DNA of 64,000 bases, taken from positions 124,001 through 188,000 of the forward strand of contig NZ_CYSR01000040.1 of assembly GCF_001458395.1 (NCBI RefSeq). Direction: 5' to 3'. Shown one piece after another: positions 26,768 to 37,049 of this stretch. Both the position numbers and the translations under genes were made by a program. The stretch is from Leisingera aquaemixtae (GTDB taxonomy: Bacteria; Pseudomonadota; Alphaproteobacteria; Rhodobacterales; Rhodobacteraceae). Each line of letters starts with the position of its first letter. The first letter of the stretch is position 1. Below the pieces are notes generated by a model. It made no database searches. It saw only the letters and a list, made by a program, of their open reading frames with translations, and was not told the origin of the DNA.

Positions 26768-27913
26768 ATGCGAAACTCAAGCCGCTCCAGTGTTGATCCG
26801 TTTATTGTGATGGATGTGATGGAGGCCGCCCGCAAGGCTGAGGAGGCCGGCCGCCACATCATCCATATGGAGGTCGGGCAGCCCTCGACCGGGGCGCCCG
26901 CCGGGGCGCTCAGGGCGTTGGGGAACGCGCTGGAAAACAACGCGTTGGGGTACACCGTTGCGCTTGGCCTGCCGGAGCTGCGCAAGCGAATCGCGCGGCT
27001 CTACGGTGACTGGTACAACGTCGATCTGAACCCGGAGCGGGTGATTGTGACGCCGGGCTCCTCGGGCGCCTTTCTGCTCAGCTTCACGGCGCTGTTCGAC
27101 AGCGGCGACCGGGTGGGCATCGGCGCGCCGGGCTATCCGTCTTACCGGCAGATCCTGAAGGCGCTGGGGCTGACCCCGGTGGACATCCAGACTGCCCCTG
27201 AAAACCGGTTGCAGCCGGTGACAGCAGACCTCAAGGGGCAGAAGCTGGCCGGGCTGATGGTGGCCTCGCCCGCCAACCCGACCGGCACCATGCTGGACCA
27301 CGCGGCGATGGGGGCGCTGATCGATGCCGCTCAGGCGGAAGGCGCCAGCTTCATCTCCGACGAGATCTATCACGGGCTGGAGTATGAGGCGAAGGCGGTG
27401 ACCGCGCTGGAGCTGACGGATGAATGCTACGTGATCAACTCCTTCTCCAAGTTCTTCTCGATGACCGGCTGGCGGGTGGGCTGGATGGTGGTGCCGGAGG
27501 ACCATGTGCGGGTGGTGGAGCGGATTGCCCAGAACATGTTCATCTGCGCGCCACACGCCAGCCAGGTGGCGGCGCTGGCCGCACTCGATTGCGAAGACGA
27601 GCTGCGGGAGAACCTAGCTGTCTACGCAAGGAACCGCCAGCTGATGCTGGAGGGGCTGCCCAAGGCCGGTTTCACCAAAATCGCGCCGCCAGACGGGGCG
27701 TTCTATGTCTATGCGGATGTGTCGGACCTGACCAGTGACAGCCGCAGCTTTGCCGCGGAAATCCTTGAAAAGGCTGGCGTTGCAGTGACGCCGGGTCTGG
27801 ATTTCGACCCCGTCCGCGGTGCCACCACGCTGCGGTTCTCCTATGCGCGCTCCACCGCGGATATCGAGGAGGGGCTGGCGCGTCTGGCGCTTTACATGGC
27901 GTCCAGGGACTGA
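26768..27913 (+). CDS. Class I/II PLP-dependent aminotransferase
   Basis: The 381-residue fold-type I enzyme has the family signatures HMEVGQPSTGAP, YTVALGLPELRKRIARLY, SPANPTGTML, ISDEIYHGLEY and the PLP-lysine motif NSFSKFFSMTGWRVGW, plus the C-terminal arginine in TTLRFSYAR. It is an aspartate/aromatic-type aminotransferase; the amino-acid substrate is not predictable. I chose the ATG at 26768 with GGGAG upstream and conserved sequence soon after. Its promoter must overlap the 5' region of the divergent M48 gene. A hairpin follows the stop. Confidence 0.92.
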   Translation: MRNSSRSSVDPFIVMDVMEAARKAEEAGRHIIHMEVGQPSTGAPAGALRALGNALENNALGYTVALGLPELRKRIARLYGDWYNVDLNPERVIVTPGSSGAFLLSFTALFDSGDRVGIGAPGYPSYRQILKALGLTPVDIQTAPENRLQPVTADLKGQKLAGLMVASPANPTGTMLDHAAMGALIDAAQAEGASFISDEIYHGLEYEAKAVTALELTDECYVINSFSKFFSMTGWRVGWMVVPEDHVRVVERIAQNMFICAPHASQVAALAALDCEDELRENLAVYARNRQLMLEGLPKAGFTKIAPPDGAFYVYADVSDLTSDSRSFAAEILEKAGVAVTPGLDFDPVRGATTLRFSYARSTADIEEGLARLALYMASRD

Positions 27914-27932
27914 GCCGGGGATAACTGCAGAA

Positions 27933-27952
27933 GGCGGATTTCCTAATCCGCC
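27933..27952 (+). terminator. Hairpin after the aminotransferase gene
   Basis: GGCGGATT and AATCCGCC form a perfect 8-bp stem with a TCCT loop, 19 bases past the stop. No T run follows, so it may be a weak or factor-assisted terminator. Confidence 0.5.
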
Positions 27953-28006
27953 GGAATTGCCTAGTCTGCCCGGCAAAAGGCCAGAAAGGCCGGGCAAGAG
28001 GCGCGC

Positions 28007-29224
28007 ATGGGCAGACTGTTTTCATTTTCCGCACTGATTTGGCTGCTGGCCGCAGCCGCTTGGGCGCAAGGCTTCAGCGGCCTGGCCCGCATCGACGCAG
28101 AGGCCAGCCGGGTGCGCGATGCCGGGCAGGGGGCGGAGATGACGCTGGGCCTCAGCCAGGGGGTGCCGTACCGGCTGTTTACCCTGGACGGCCCGCCGCG
28201 GCTGGTGCTGGATTTCCAGGAGGTCGACTGGACCGGGCTGACGGCGGACAAGCTGGTGCAGGGCGGTCAGATTACCGCTGCGCAGTTCGGCACTTACGTG
28301 CCGGGCTGGTCGCGTCTGGTGCTGCAGCTGGCGCAGCCGATGAAGGTCTCATCGGCGGCGATGCGCATTGATCAGGTGACCGCCGCTGCGCGTCTGGCGG
28401 TGTCGCTGGAGCCCGCCACGGCAGAGGAGTTCGCCGCCAGCGCCGGCGCCCCGCAGGATCCGCGCTGGGATTTGCCCGCGCCGCAGGAGATGCAGGGCAG
28501 GGCCGCGCGGGATGAAAACGCGCCGCTTCTGGTGATGCTGGATCCGGGCCATGGCGGCATTGATCCGGGGGCAGAGACAGAGGTTGTCATCGAGAAGCAC
28601 CTGATGCTGCAATTCGCCCGCGAGCTGGGCGAGGCGCTGCTGCGCTCCGGCCAGTTCACCGTGATGATGACCCGCGACGATGACTATTTCGTCTCGCTGG
28701 AGCGCCGCATCGCAATGGCGCATCAGGCCGGCGCCGATGTGTTCATATCGCTGCATGCGGATACGATCTCGGAGGGGCGCGCGCATGGCTCCACCGTCTA
28801 CACGCTGTCCCGGGAGGCTTCCGATGCGGCCTCGGCCAAACTGGCGGAGCGGCATTTGCGCGGGGACCTGCTGTCTGGCACTGACCTCAGCCAGGCGGAC
28901 GACCGGGTGACCGGCGTGATGCTGGACCTGGCCCGGCAGGAGACCCAGCCGCGCAGCGACGCGCTGGCGGCGGCGCTGATTGACGGGCTTCGCGCGCAAG
29001 GCAAGCCGATCAACAACCGGCCGCTGCGCTCTGCCGGGTTTTCGGTGCTGAAGTCAGCCGATATTCCCTCGGTGCTGGTGGAGATCGGTTTTCTGTCCAG
29101 CAAGCGCGACCTGAAAAACCTGGTGGATGCGGACTGGCGCGCCAAGGCGGCCCGCGGCATCCTGAACGGGCTGATCACCTGGCGTGCCCAGGATGACGCC
29201 CGCCGCGCGCTGGTGCGGAAGTAG
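28007..29224 (+). CDS. N-acetylmuramoyl-L-alanine amidase (AmiC type)
   Basis: The 405-residue periplasmic zinc amidase splits stem peptides from peptidoglycan during daughter-cell separation. It has a signal peptide (ALIWLLAAAAWAQG), an AMIN domain (about 25-130) that targets it to the septum or cell wall, and an Amidase_3 domain with zinc ligands in LDPGHGGIDPGA, IEKHLML and FISLHAD and the catalytic Glu in VLVEIGFLSS. The tail is short, without LysM or SPOR. It probably works with PBP1A, encoded 1.8 kb downstream. Confidence 0.95.
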   Translation: MGRLFSFSALIWLLAAAAWAQGFSGLARIDAEASRVRDAGQGAEMTLGLSQGVPYRLFTLDGPPRLVLDFQEVDWTGLTADKLVQGGQITAAQFGTYVPGWSRLVLQLAQPMKVSSAAMRIDQVTAAARLAVSLEPATAEEFAASAGAPQDPRWDLPAPQEMQGRAARDENAPLLVMLDPGHGGIDPGAETEVVIEKHLMLQFARELGEALLRSGQFTVMMTRDDDYFVSLERRIAMAHQAGADVFISLHADTISEGRAHGSTVYTLSREASDAASAKLAERHLRGDLLSGTDLSQADDRVTGVMLDLARQETQPRSDALAAALIDGLRAQGKPINNRPLRSAGFSVLKSADIPSVLVEIGFLSSKRDLKNLVDADWRAKAARGILNGLITWRAQDDARRALVRK

Positions 29225-29279
29225 CACGCAGACGCAGTCGGACCGCTGCACCCGGGGCCGGGCTGATGGGGTCTCTTCG

Positions 29280-30683
29280 TTAGCCAGCCTTGGCTTCGGC
29301 CTTGGCCAGCGCCTTTTCGATCTCGCGCTCCAGCGCCTGCTTGTGCGGCGCCAGGAGGTCACCGGCGGCCTTGGCCATCAGCCCCTGCTTTTCCAGGCCG
29401 GCGGCGATGCAGTCCATCAGCTGCCCCTCGGCCTTGCTTTTCTCCATGCAGGAGCTGACGATTTTCTCCAATTCAGCCATGTAGTTGGTCAACGCCTTGG
29501 CGATGGCCCGCCCGGTGAAGAATTTATGCGCCATCCGCAGGACGGTCTGCAGGGCGATCTCGGCCCCGATCTTGCGTGGAATAGCGGTGAAGCGGCCCAG
29601 GATGATCTCGATTTCCTTGCCGCCCCAGCGCGCCGCCGTGCTCCACAGGTATTTGCTGAGCCAGCTGGAATTGACCATGCGGCTGGCCAGCCGCTCGCCG
29701 ACGCCTTTCATGATCATCTGCCCGGCCTTGGCGCCCAGCCAGCCTGAAAAGCCGCCCGCTACAGCCGCAAAGGTGATGCGCTTGAAGGACCCGGCCACGC
29801 CGCCGGCCTTGACCCATTGACCCTTGAGGATGACGCCGTTGGCGATCTCCTGAACCGTGTTCTTGCTCGCCGCGACAACGGCGCCGGCGGTGGCGGGGTT
29901 CACCCCGTTGGTAACCAGGATCAGCTGCACGATGTCGGCGGCGCCATCGCGCAGGTCGACAGAGATTTCCTCGCAGATCTTGGCGCTTTGGCCCAGTTCC
30001 TTGGACAGCATGTTCAGATCAAGCGCCACCGCGTCGAGCAGGATCTTGGTCTGCTTCATCTGCTTGAACGACGCCAGCAGGCTTTTCTTGTTCTTGCCAT
30101 AGGTCATGTCGACCAGCTTGCCGATCGCGGCGTCGGCCTTCTTCAGCGATTTCGCCGGGCGGTCGATGTCGGCATTCGGGGTCACCATCTTCACGAAGAA
30201 GGTCCAGAACCCCTTTTGCATCTCGCGGTACTGGTCCTGGTAATTCCGCAGCGTGCTCATGAACGCCAGGGTCTCGGTGTGCAGGCGGCTCTGGATGGCG
30301 TCCACGGCATCGCCCATGTCGTCCTCGGTGAACCAGTGGGTCTTGCCCCGCCATTTCACCTCATAGACCTTGCCCTTGGCCGGCAGCGGCCTGCCGCCCT
30401 GTGCCTTGGCAAACTGTTCGGCGACCTTGACCGGGGAACTGTCCAGCATCTTGAACGTCTTCGAGCCGGGTTCGACCAGGCTGGTCACCTTGGTCTTCAC
30501 CACCTGCTGCTGGAACTGGCCGATGGCGAGGATCGTCGGCTGCCCCACCTTGCCGTTGGTCGGCACCCGCTTGTAGCCGACGGTCGCCGCGTGTTCGTTG
30601 AGCATCTTCTGGACCAGCACAACGTCCTTGGGGTCGTTCACCGCGGTCTTGCCGCCGCCGACCGGAGCACTGAGTTTGGCCAT
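29280..30683 (-). CDS. Unrecognised 467-residue protein with peptidoglycan-binding-like N-terminus
   Basis: The start ATG follows GGAGGAGACAGCT, a strong ribosome site. The first 100 residues (VNDPKDVVLVQKMLNEH, then TNGKVGQPTILAIGQFQQQV) look like the PG_binding_1 three-helix fold in the form often fused to secreted effectors. Residues about 100-250 are helical and Lys-rich. About 255-345 are Ala/Gly/Val-rich with possible membrane-active helices (SFKRITFAAVAGGFSGWLG). The last 110 residues are helical with two Cys (SSCMEK, MDCIAA) and end in an Ala/Lys/Glu coil. There is no signal peptide. It stands alone, convergent with amiC. It may be an effector or colicin-like protein; no function is assigned. 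Confidence 0.8.
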   Translation of the reverse strand: MAKLSAPVGGGKTAVNDPKDVVLVQKMLNEHAATVGYKRVPTNGKVGQPTILAIGQFQQQVVKTKVTSLVEPGSKTFKMLDSSPVKVAEQFAKAQGGRPLPAKGKVYEVKWRGKTHWFTEDDMGDAVDAIQSRLHTETLAFMSTLRNYQDQYREMQKGFWTFFVKMVTPNADIDRPAKSLKKADAAIGKLVDMTYGKNKKSLLASFKQMKQTKILLDAVALDLNMLSKELGQSAKICEEISVDLRDGAADIVQLILVTNGVNPATAGAVVAASKNTVQEIANGVILKGQWVKAGGVAGSFKRITFAAVAGGFSGWLGAKAGQMIMKGVGERLASRMVNSSWLSKYLWSTAARWGGKEIEIILGRFTAIPRKIGAEIALQTVLRMAHKFFTGRAIAKALTNYMAELEKIVSSCMEKSKAEGQLMDCIAAGLEKQGLMAKAAGDLLAPHKQALEREIEKALAKAEAKAG

Positions 30684-30949
30684 AGCTGTCTCCTCCACCT
30701 TTCGGGCTGCCGGGTAAAACCTGATAAGGCACGCGCCGCGGCTGGCGGGCAGGGGTGGGGAGGCAGGCCAAAACGGCGGTCGGGTGCGCGTGCGTTCAGC
30801 CTGCCCGCCGCTTGCGCCGAACCGCGGCAAGCATTGGGAAAAGGGGCAGCCGCTGTTAGTATTGCCGGGTCAGGATACATCACGGACGGCGCAAAACCAA
30901 TTCTTGGGACGGCAGATTTCAAGACAGCACACTTTCGCCGCCGCATGCT

Positions 30950-30978
30950 TTGACCCCGGACACCGCCGCGCATATATA
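30950..30978 (+). promoter_or_regulatory. Sigma-70 promoter for PBP1A
   Basis: TTGACC (30950-30955) and TATATA (30973-30978) are separated by exactly 17 bases, ending 30 bases before the GTG start. The remaining 325-base divergent gap (30684-31008) shows no gene. Confidence 0.65.
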
Positions 30979-31008
30979 GGCGGCACCTCGCGAGAAAGGC
31001 CAAACCCC

Positions 31009-33510
31009 GTGCTCAGGTTCATACTCTCCTTCTTCGGCTCCATTTTCAGCACCATCACCCTTGGCGTGGCGATGGTGGCGCTGACCATCGGGGCGGTGTT
31101 CTGGATCTACGGGCGCGACCTGCCGAGCCATGAGTCGCTGGCCCAGTACCAGCCGCCGACCATCAGCCGGATTTATTCGGGCGAAGGCTATCTGATTGAC
31201 GAGTTCGCCAAGGAACGCCGCCTGTTCACGCCGTCGCATGAGATCCCGGACCTGGTGAAACAGGCCTTTATCTCGGCCGAGGACAAGAACTTCTACAGCC
31301 ATTCCGGCTATGATGCCCGCGGTATCGCCGCTGCCGCGATCGAGGCAGTGCAGTCGCGCGGGGAGAACGTGCGCGGCGCCTCGACCATCACTCAGCAGGT
31401 GATGAAGAACTTCCTGCTGTCCGGCGACCGCCGGGCTGAGCGCAAGATCAAGGAGATCATCCTCGCCACCCGGTTGGAGGAGACGCTCGACAAGGAACGG
31501 ATCCTGGAGCTGTACCTGAACGAAATCTTCCTGGGCCAGAACTCCTATGGCGTGACCGCCGCCGCGCAGACCTATTTCAACAAAACGCTGAGCGACCTGG
31601 CCCCGCACGAGGCCGCCACCCTTGCCGCGATGCCCAAGGCGCCGTCGGATTACCATCCGGTGCGCCAGAAGGACCGGCTGCTGGCGCGGCGCGATTACGT
31701 GCTGCGGGAAATGCGCGAGAACGGATATATCTCCGCCGATGTCTATGAGGTGGAGGTCGCGCAGCCGCTGCGCTCGGTGCAGAACGGCGATTTTGAGGCG
31801 TTCCGCACCGCGCTGCCGCCGCGGGATTATTTCACCGACGAAATCCGCCGCCAGCTGACGCAGAATTTCGGTGAGGGCGAATTCTTCACCGGCGGTTTCA
31901 CCGTGCGCGCAACTCTCGACCACGAGATGCAGGCCGAAGCGGCGCTGGCGCTGCGCGGCGGGCTGGAGAAGTACGACCGCTCCCGCGGGAAATGGCGCGG
32001 CACCGGCGTGCAGTTGGAGGAAGCCCAACTGGCGGATGAGACCACCTGGCGCGCTGCGCTGGCAGATGCCGATGTCCCGCGCGATATCGTGCTGGGCGGC
32101 AGATGGTATCCGGCGGTGGTGCTGGAGGTTGGCAGCGAGTCGCTGACCGTGGGGGTTGAGCACAGCAAGGGCACCGGGTCGGTGCCGCGCGCCGACATCA
32201 AGTGGATGAAGGGCAGCTTTGCCGAAAACTTCACCCGCGGCGACGTGGTGCTGGTGCGGGCCGAGAAGAAGGACGGCGAATTCAGCCACTGGTCGCTGCG
32301 GCAGGTGCCGGAAGTGCAGGGCGGCTTTGTCGCGATGGATGTGAACTCCGGCCGGGTTCTGGCGATGCAGGGCGGTTTCTCCTATCAGCATTCGGTGTTC
32401 AACCGCGCCACCCAGGCGCTGCGCCAGCCGGGTTCCAGCTTTAAGCCGTTTGTCTATGCGGCGGCGCTGGACAGCGGTTACAGCCCGGCGACCATCGTGG
32501 TGGACGCCCCGATCGAGATCGACACACCGCAGGGCCTGTGGCGGCCCAAGAACTCCTCGAACAAGTTCTACGGGCCCACGCCGCTGCGGACCGGCATTGA
32601 GATGAGCCGGAACCTGATGACCATCCGCCTGGCGCAAGAGGTGGGGATGCCGGTGGTTGCGGGCTATGCCGAACGCTTTGGCGTCTACGACAACATGGGC
32701 GCCTTCCTGGCCAACTCGCTGGGGGCGGAGGAGACCACGCTCTACAAGATGGTTGCGGCCTATGCGATGTTTGCCAATGGCGGCGAGCGGGTGCAGCCGA
32801 CGCTGGTGGATCGCGTGCAGGACCGTTTCGGGCGCACCATCTACCGCCATGATGACCGTGATTGCGTGGATTGTTCCGACCCGTCACTGGCTGCGGGGCA
32901 GGCGCCGCGCATCGTCACCGACCGCGAGCGGGTGATGGACCCTGTCACCGCCTACCAGCTCACCTCGATGATGAAGGGCGTGGTCGACCGCGGCACCGCC
33001 TCCAGCGTGATCAACCTGCCGGTGCCCACCGCGGGCAAGACCGGCACCACCAACGATTCGCGCGATGTCTGGTTCGTCGGCTTCACGTCGAACATTGTGG
33101 CGGGCTGCTACATGGGCTTTGACCAGCCCCGCCCGATGGGCCGCGGCGCCTATGGCGGCACCATGTGCGGCCCGGTGTTCCAGCAGTTCATGACCAAGGC
33201 GGTGGAGAAATTCGGGGGCGGCCCGTTTGAGGTGCCGGAAGGCGGCCATTTCATCAAGATCGACCGCTACACCGGCGCGCGGCTGCCGGACGATGCTTCC
33301 GGCCCCTATGTGGTGGCGGAGTATTTCCGCGACGGCGCCGAGCCGATCTTCGGCCTGACCTATGACGGCGGCTTTGCGATGGGGTCGAACCTGCCGCTGG
33401 TCGAGGAGGTGCAGCAGTCCGGCCGCAAGGTCACGACGTCCAGCGGCGGTACTGCGGTGCTGGGGCCCAAGGCCACTTTCGGCACCGTCAGCTCAGGCGG
33501 GCTGTACTAG
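31009..33510 (+). CDS. Penicillin-binding protein 1A (bifunctional glycosyltransferase/transpeptidase)
   Basis: The 833-residue class A PBP polymerises and cross-links peptidoglycan. After an N-terminal membrane anchor ([18 protein letters not shown]) comes the GT51 domain with the catalytic Glu in [14 protein letters not shown] and [13 protein letters not shown], an OB/ODD-like insert (about 320-450), and the transpeptidase domain with S476-S-F-K, SRN (MSRNLMT) and [13 protein letters not shown]. Translation probably begins at the GTG at 31009, which directly precedes the anchor; a well-placed promoter lies 30 bases upstream. Its TAG stop shares the CTAG palindrome with the convergent Hint gene. 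Confidence 0.96.
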   Translation: MLRFILSFFGSIFSTITLGVAMVALTIGAVFWIYGRDLPSHESLAQYQPPTISRIYSGEGYLIDEFAKERRLFTPSHEIPDLVKQAFISAEDKNFYSHSGYDARGIAAAAIEAVQSRGENVRGASTITQQVMKNFLLSGDRRAERKIKEIILATRLEETLDKERILELYLNEIFLGQNSYGVTAAAQTYFNKTLSDLAPHEAATLAAMPKAPSDYHPVRQKDRLLARRDYVLREMRENGYISADVYEVEVAQPLRSVQNGDFEAFRTALPPRDYFTDEIRRQLTQNFGEGEFFTGGFTVRATLDHEMQAEAALALRGGLEKYDRSRGKWRGTGVQLEEAQLADETTWRAALADADVPRDIVLGGRWYPAVVLEVGSESLTVGVEHSKGTGSVPRADIKWMKGSFAENFTRGDVVLVRAEKKDGEFSHWSLRQVPEVQGGFVAMDVNSGRVLAMQGGFSYQHSVFNRATQALRQPGSSFKPFVYAAALDSGYSPATIVVDAPIEIDTPQGLWRPKNSSNKFYGPTPLRTGIEMSRNLMTIRLAQEVGMPVVAGYAERFGVYDNMGAFLANSLGAEETTLYKMVAAYAMFANGGERVQPTLVDRVQDRFGRTIYRHDDRDCVDCSDPSLAAGQAPRIVTDRERVMDPVTAYQLTSMMKGVVDRGTASSVINLPVPTAGKTGTTNDSRDVWFVGFTSNIVAGCYMGFDQPRPMGRGAYGGTMCGPVFQQFMTKAVEKFGGGPFEVPEGGHFIKIDRYTGARLPDDASGPYVVAEYFRDGAEPIFGLTYDGGFAMGSNLPLVEEVQQSGRKVTTSSGGTAVLGPKATFGTVSSGGLY

Positions 33511-35486
33511 GCCCCCAGCAGCACAGCCTCATGGCGCGTCAGGCACTGGCGCGCCGTGGCGCCATAGGTGCCGGGGCACCAGCGCAAATCCGGCATGATC
33601 CGGAAAAGCTCCTCCCGCACCGGCGCGTTGAGCGCCGACACCGCCTGACTGCCGGGGTGGAAGCTTTCGGACGGCGCGCCTTCGGCATAGATGATTTCGT
33701 GCCGGTCAAACAGCAGATGCACATAGGTCACCCTGCCGCCGGGCTGCTGGCGGATGCTGCTGCCGTTGACCAGATGCAGGGCGGACACCAGCACCTCTTG
33801 CGCGCCGCACAGCAGGGCGGCGGCCGGCCCGGTGTACAGCATCCGGTGCTGCGGCGAGACCAGCAGGTCGCGTTCCGCCCCGAACAGGCCCGCGGGAATG
33901 CGCACCGGTGCCAGATTTCCCGTGGCGGGCACTGCCGACTGGCTGATCCAGCGCACCGGCTGCAGCCCGTTGTCCCGTGTGATCACCTGATCGCCCGGCC
34001 GCAGGGTTTCGATGGCGCGCAGGCCCGCCGCGGTGGCAATTCTGGTGCCGGCCGCGAAGCATATGATCTGCTCGATGCCCGAGAAGCTGACCACGCTGCC
34101 ATCCAGCAGCACCGCGGTGCCGGTCAGGCTGCCGCCGGTGTTGTCGGTGATGGTCAGCGTGCCCTTGTCGAGCTGGCCGTTGAAATCCAGCGTGTCGCCG
34201 GTTGTCTGCCCGCCGTCGCCGCCCGAGATGGTGATGTTGTTGCTGCCGCTGTCGCCGGTGTCGACGATGGTGAAGGTGTCGTCGCCGTCGCCGCCGGCGG
34301 CGGAGTCGCCTTCGCCAACGATGAGACTGTCATTCCCGGCACCGCCCTCCAGCGTGTCGGCGCCGCTGCCGCCCTGCAGGGTGTCGTTGCCGCCCTGGCC
34401 GTAAATCACATCGTCGCCATCCCCGCCGGAGAGGCTGTCATCGCCGTCCGCGGGCGTTTCCGGCGGCACCGTGAAGGTGATGTTCGAAACCGTGTAATCG
34501 GAACCGTCGGTGCCGTCGGTCTGCAGGTTGGCAGAGAGCACCAGCTGGTCGAACTCCCCATAGCCGCTGATGCTGACCGTGCCGGCGCCGGTGCCCGCAG
34601 TAGTCTCGGTAAAGTCGCCCTCGGCAATCAGAACCCCGTCCTTGTAGATCGCCCAATGGCCTTCTTCGCCGAACCCGTCGGTATACAGATGCTTGTAGGA
34701 GAAGCTGGCCTCGGTGGTGTTCTGGCCGAAATCTACGATCAGTTCCTCGGAAATGCCTGAAGCCTTGTCATAGCCGATCTGGGCGTCGACGCCGCTGTCT
34801 GAATCCGAAATCGCCCCGGCCACACCAAAAGCGCCGTCGTAATAGTCAATGTTGGCAGCACTTGCGTTCCCGGCCAGATCCCGGGCGGTGACGGTGAAGC
34901 CGCTGCTGGTATCGGTGACGTTTGAATCGTCGATGTGCTGCTGCGAGTTGCCCAGCCCCGCTTCGGTGCTGCTGTCGCCATAGATCGTGTCGTCGCCGCT
35001 GCCGCCCTCAATGCTGTCGCCGCCAGCGCCGCCCAGCACCAGGTCGTTGTCCGCGCCGGCATCCACGGTGTCGTCGCCTGCGCCGGCCTCCACCGTGTCC
35101 TGGTTGCCCGACACGCCGCCGCCGCTGCCGTTGTCGATCTGGTCGCCATCGCTGTCGGTGTAGCTGCTGCCGATCGTGTCGGCGCCGCTGGTGCCCTCGA
35201 CCGGGCCATCCATGTCGGTGTAGGCGGGAGGGGTGTCTGCGCTGGCCGAACTGAAGCTGTCGGGCGGGCCGTAGTCCGGCACAAAATAGACGTTTCCGTC
35301 TGTGGCCAGGTAATATACGCCCGGTTCAATCTCATCGGTGTAGGGCGTGCCGCCATGCGAGCCGGTCCAGCTCCAGTTGCCGGCGCCCAGGTTCTGATCC
35401 GTCGTGAAGGCGGCGTAGGTGGCGGTAATCGTGTCGCCGTGGTCGAGCGATCCGTCTCCAAGCTGGACAAGATATCCGCTAGGCAT
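33507..35486 (-). CDS. Hint domain protein with RTX calcium-binding repeats
   Basis: The 659-residue protein is acidic and built for export. RTX-type nonapeptides ([19 protein letters not shown] near 130-145 and [20 protein letters not shown] near 330-350) flank a beta-rich middle domain. A Hint (hedgehog/intein) domain follows, with the nucleophilic cysteine at about C476 in [17 protein letters not shown], and the block-B-like VSPQHRML. There is no C-terminal HN pair, so it is a self-cleaving Hint domain rather than a splicing intein. There is no N-terminal signal, and type I secretion is likely. The ATG at 35486 has only a weak ribosome site. Such proteins are common in Roseobacters. Confidence 0.88.
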   Translation of the reverse strand: MPSGYLVQLGDGSLDHGDTITATYAAFTTDQNLGAGNWSWTGSHGGTPYTDEIEPGVYYLATDGNVYFVPDYGPPDSFSSASADTPPAYTDMDGPVEGTSGADTIGSSYTDSDGDQIDNGSGGGVSGNQDTVEAGAGDDTVDAGADNDLVLGGAGGDSIEGGSGDDTIYGDSSTEAGLGNSQQHIDDSNVTDTSSGFTVTARDLAGNASAANIDYYDGAFGVAGAISDSDSGVDAQIGYDKASGISEELIVDFGQNTTEASFSYKHLYTDGFGEEGHWAIYKDGVLIAEGDFTETTAGTGAGTVSISGYGEFDQLVLSANLQTDGTDGSDYTVSNITFTVPPETPADGDDSLSGGDGDDVIYGQGGNDTLQGGSGADTLEGGAGNDSLIVGEGDSAAGGDGDDTFTIVDTGDSGSNNITISGGDGGQTTGDTLDFNGQLDKGTLTITDNTGGSLTGTAVLLDGSVVSFSGIEQIICFAAGTRIATAAGLRAIETLRPGDQVITRDNGLQPVRWISQSAVPATGNLAPVRIPAGLFGAERDLLVSPQHRMLYTGPAAALLCGAQEVLVSALHLVNGSSIRQQPGGRVTYVHLLFDRHEIIYAEGAPSESFHPGSQAVSALNAPVREELFRIMPDLRWCPGTYGATARQCLTRHEAVLLGA

Positions 35487-35721
35487 GATCCAGGTCCCCA
35501 GGTACAGTGGCGGCCGCCCGCCGGCAAACAATACGGGAACAAGACTTAACCGCACGGCGTTAAAGCCGCGTTTTTGCAACCCGAAATCTGCGCCGCATTT
35601 TAGGATGTTTTTCTGCAGCACCTTCGGCAGCGGCGCGCGGCGTGGCGGCTTGCGAGCGGCGCAAGGGTGGTTTATCACGCAGGCCTGACCTGAGATTGCC
35701 CGGATATTGCAAGGATACCCC

Positions 35722-36849
35722 ATGCGCGCGGAAACCCAGAACATCGTGGCGGAGATCGAGAAGTCGCTGGAGCTGCTGGCCCAGCGATTGAATTGGGAAA
35801 CCGCCGAATTCCGCCTGGAGGAATTCAATGCGCGGGTCGAGGATCCGAACCTTTGGGACGACCCGGAGGCGGCGCAGAAGCTGATGCGCGAACGCCAGGC
35901 GCTGGTGGATTCCATCAATACTTACAAGGGCATCAAGCAGGATCTGTCTGACAATATCGAGCTCATCGAGCTGGGCGAGATGGAAGAGGACGCCGAGGTC
36001 GTCAAGGACGCCGAGGAGTCGCTGAAGACGCTGAAGGACAAGGCTGCCGAGAAGGAACTGGAAGCGCTGCTCGATGGCGAGGCCGATGCCAACGACACCT
36101 TCCTGGAAATCAACGCGGGCGCCGGCGGCACCGAAAGCTGCGACTGGGCCTCGATGCTGGCGCGGATGTATGTCCGCTGGGCGGAGAAGAAGGGCTACAA
36201 GGTCGAGCTGCAGTCCGAAAGCGCGGGCGACGAGGCGGGCATCAAATCCGCCGCCTACAAGATTTCCGGCCACAACGCCTATGGCTGGCTGAAGTCCGAG
36301 TCCGGCGTGCACCGGCTGGTGCGGATCTCGCCCTATGACTCGGCGGCCAAGCGGCACACCTCCTTCAGCTCTGTCTGGGTATACCCCGTGGTGGATGACA
36401 ACATCGAGATCGAGGTGAACCCGGCCGACATCCGCGTCGACACCTACCGCTCCTCCGGCGCGGGCGGCCAGCACGTGAACACCACCGACTCGGCGGTGCG
36501 GATCACCCACATTCCGACCGGCATCGTGGTGACCTCGTCCGAGAAATCGCAGCACCAGAACCGCGACATCGCCATGAAGGCGCTGAAATCGCGCCTGTAT
36601 CAGCAGGAACTGGACCGCCGCCACGCCGAGATCAACGCCGCCCACGAGGCCAAGGGCGATGCCGGATGGGGCAACCAGATCCGCTCTTACGTGCTGCAGC
36701 CCTACCAGATGGTGAAAGACCTGCGCACCGGGCATGAGACCTCGGATACCAAGGGCGTTCTGGATGGTGATCTGGACGGCTTCATGGCTGCGACCCTGGC
36801 CATGAATGTTTCCGGCAAGAGCCGCTCCGAGGCCCAGGGCGAGGATTGA
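35722..36849 (+). CDS. prfB: Peptide chain release factor 2
   Basis: The 375-residue RF2 ends translation at UGA and UAA. Domain 1 is helical and acidic (about 1-115); [20 protein letters not shown] and [19 protein letters not shown] follow, and the peptidyl-hydrolysis loop is [19 protein letters not shown]. The codon-reading tripeptide is SPY where E. coli has SPF. The reading frame is uninterrupted from the ATG at 35722, so the programmed +1 frameshift of E. coli prfB is absent. An AAGGA site precedes the start and a terminator follows. Confidence 0.97.
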   Translation: MRAETQNIVAEIEKSLELLAQRLNWETAEFRLEEFNARVEDPNLWDDPEAAQKLMRERQALVDSINTYKGIKQDLSDNIELIELGEMEEDAEVVKDAEESLKTLKDKAAEKELEALLDGEADANDTFLEINAGAGGTESCDWASMLARMYVRWAEKKGYKVELQSESAGDEAGIKSAAYKISGHNAYGWLKSESGVHRLVRISPYDSAAKRHTSFSSVWVYPVVDDNIEIEVNPADIRVDTYRSSGAGGQHVNTTDSAVRITHIPTGIVVTSSEKSQHQNRDIAMKALKSRLYQQELDRRHAEINAAHEAKGDAGWGNQIRSYVLQPYQMVKDLRTGHETSDTKGVLDGDLDGFMAATLAMNVSGKSRSEAQGED

Positions 36850-36908
36850 TCTGCGCCGCCGGTCCTGCCCTGGCGGCAGCGGCACACTGCATCTGCTGAG
36901 TGAATTGC

Positions 36909-36940
36909 AAGCTCCGGCCGTATCAGCCGGAGCTTATTTC
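36909..36940 (+). terminator. Rho-independent terminator of prfB
   Basis: AAGCTCCGGC (36909-36918) pairs perfectly with GCCGGAGCTT (36926-36935) around a 7-base loop, followed by ATTTC and TTT, 60 bases after the prfB stop. Confidence 0.85.
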
Positions 36941-37049
36941 TTTGGCGCCGCTGCGGGCAAGCTATCGAAATCGCCACCTTGCCGATGGGGCCCGAACGCC
37001 CTTTGCTAAGACCTGCCAAGGCTGGTTTTCGTGGCTTGGGGGGAGTGTC

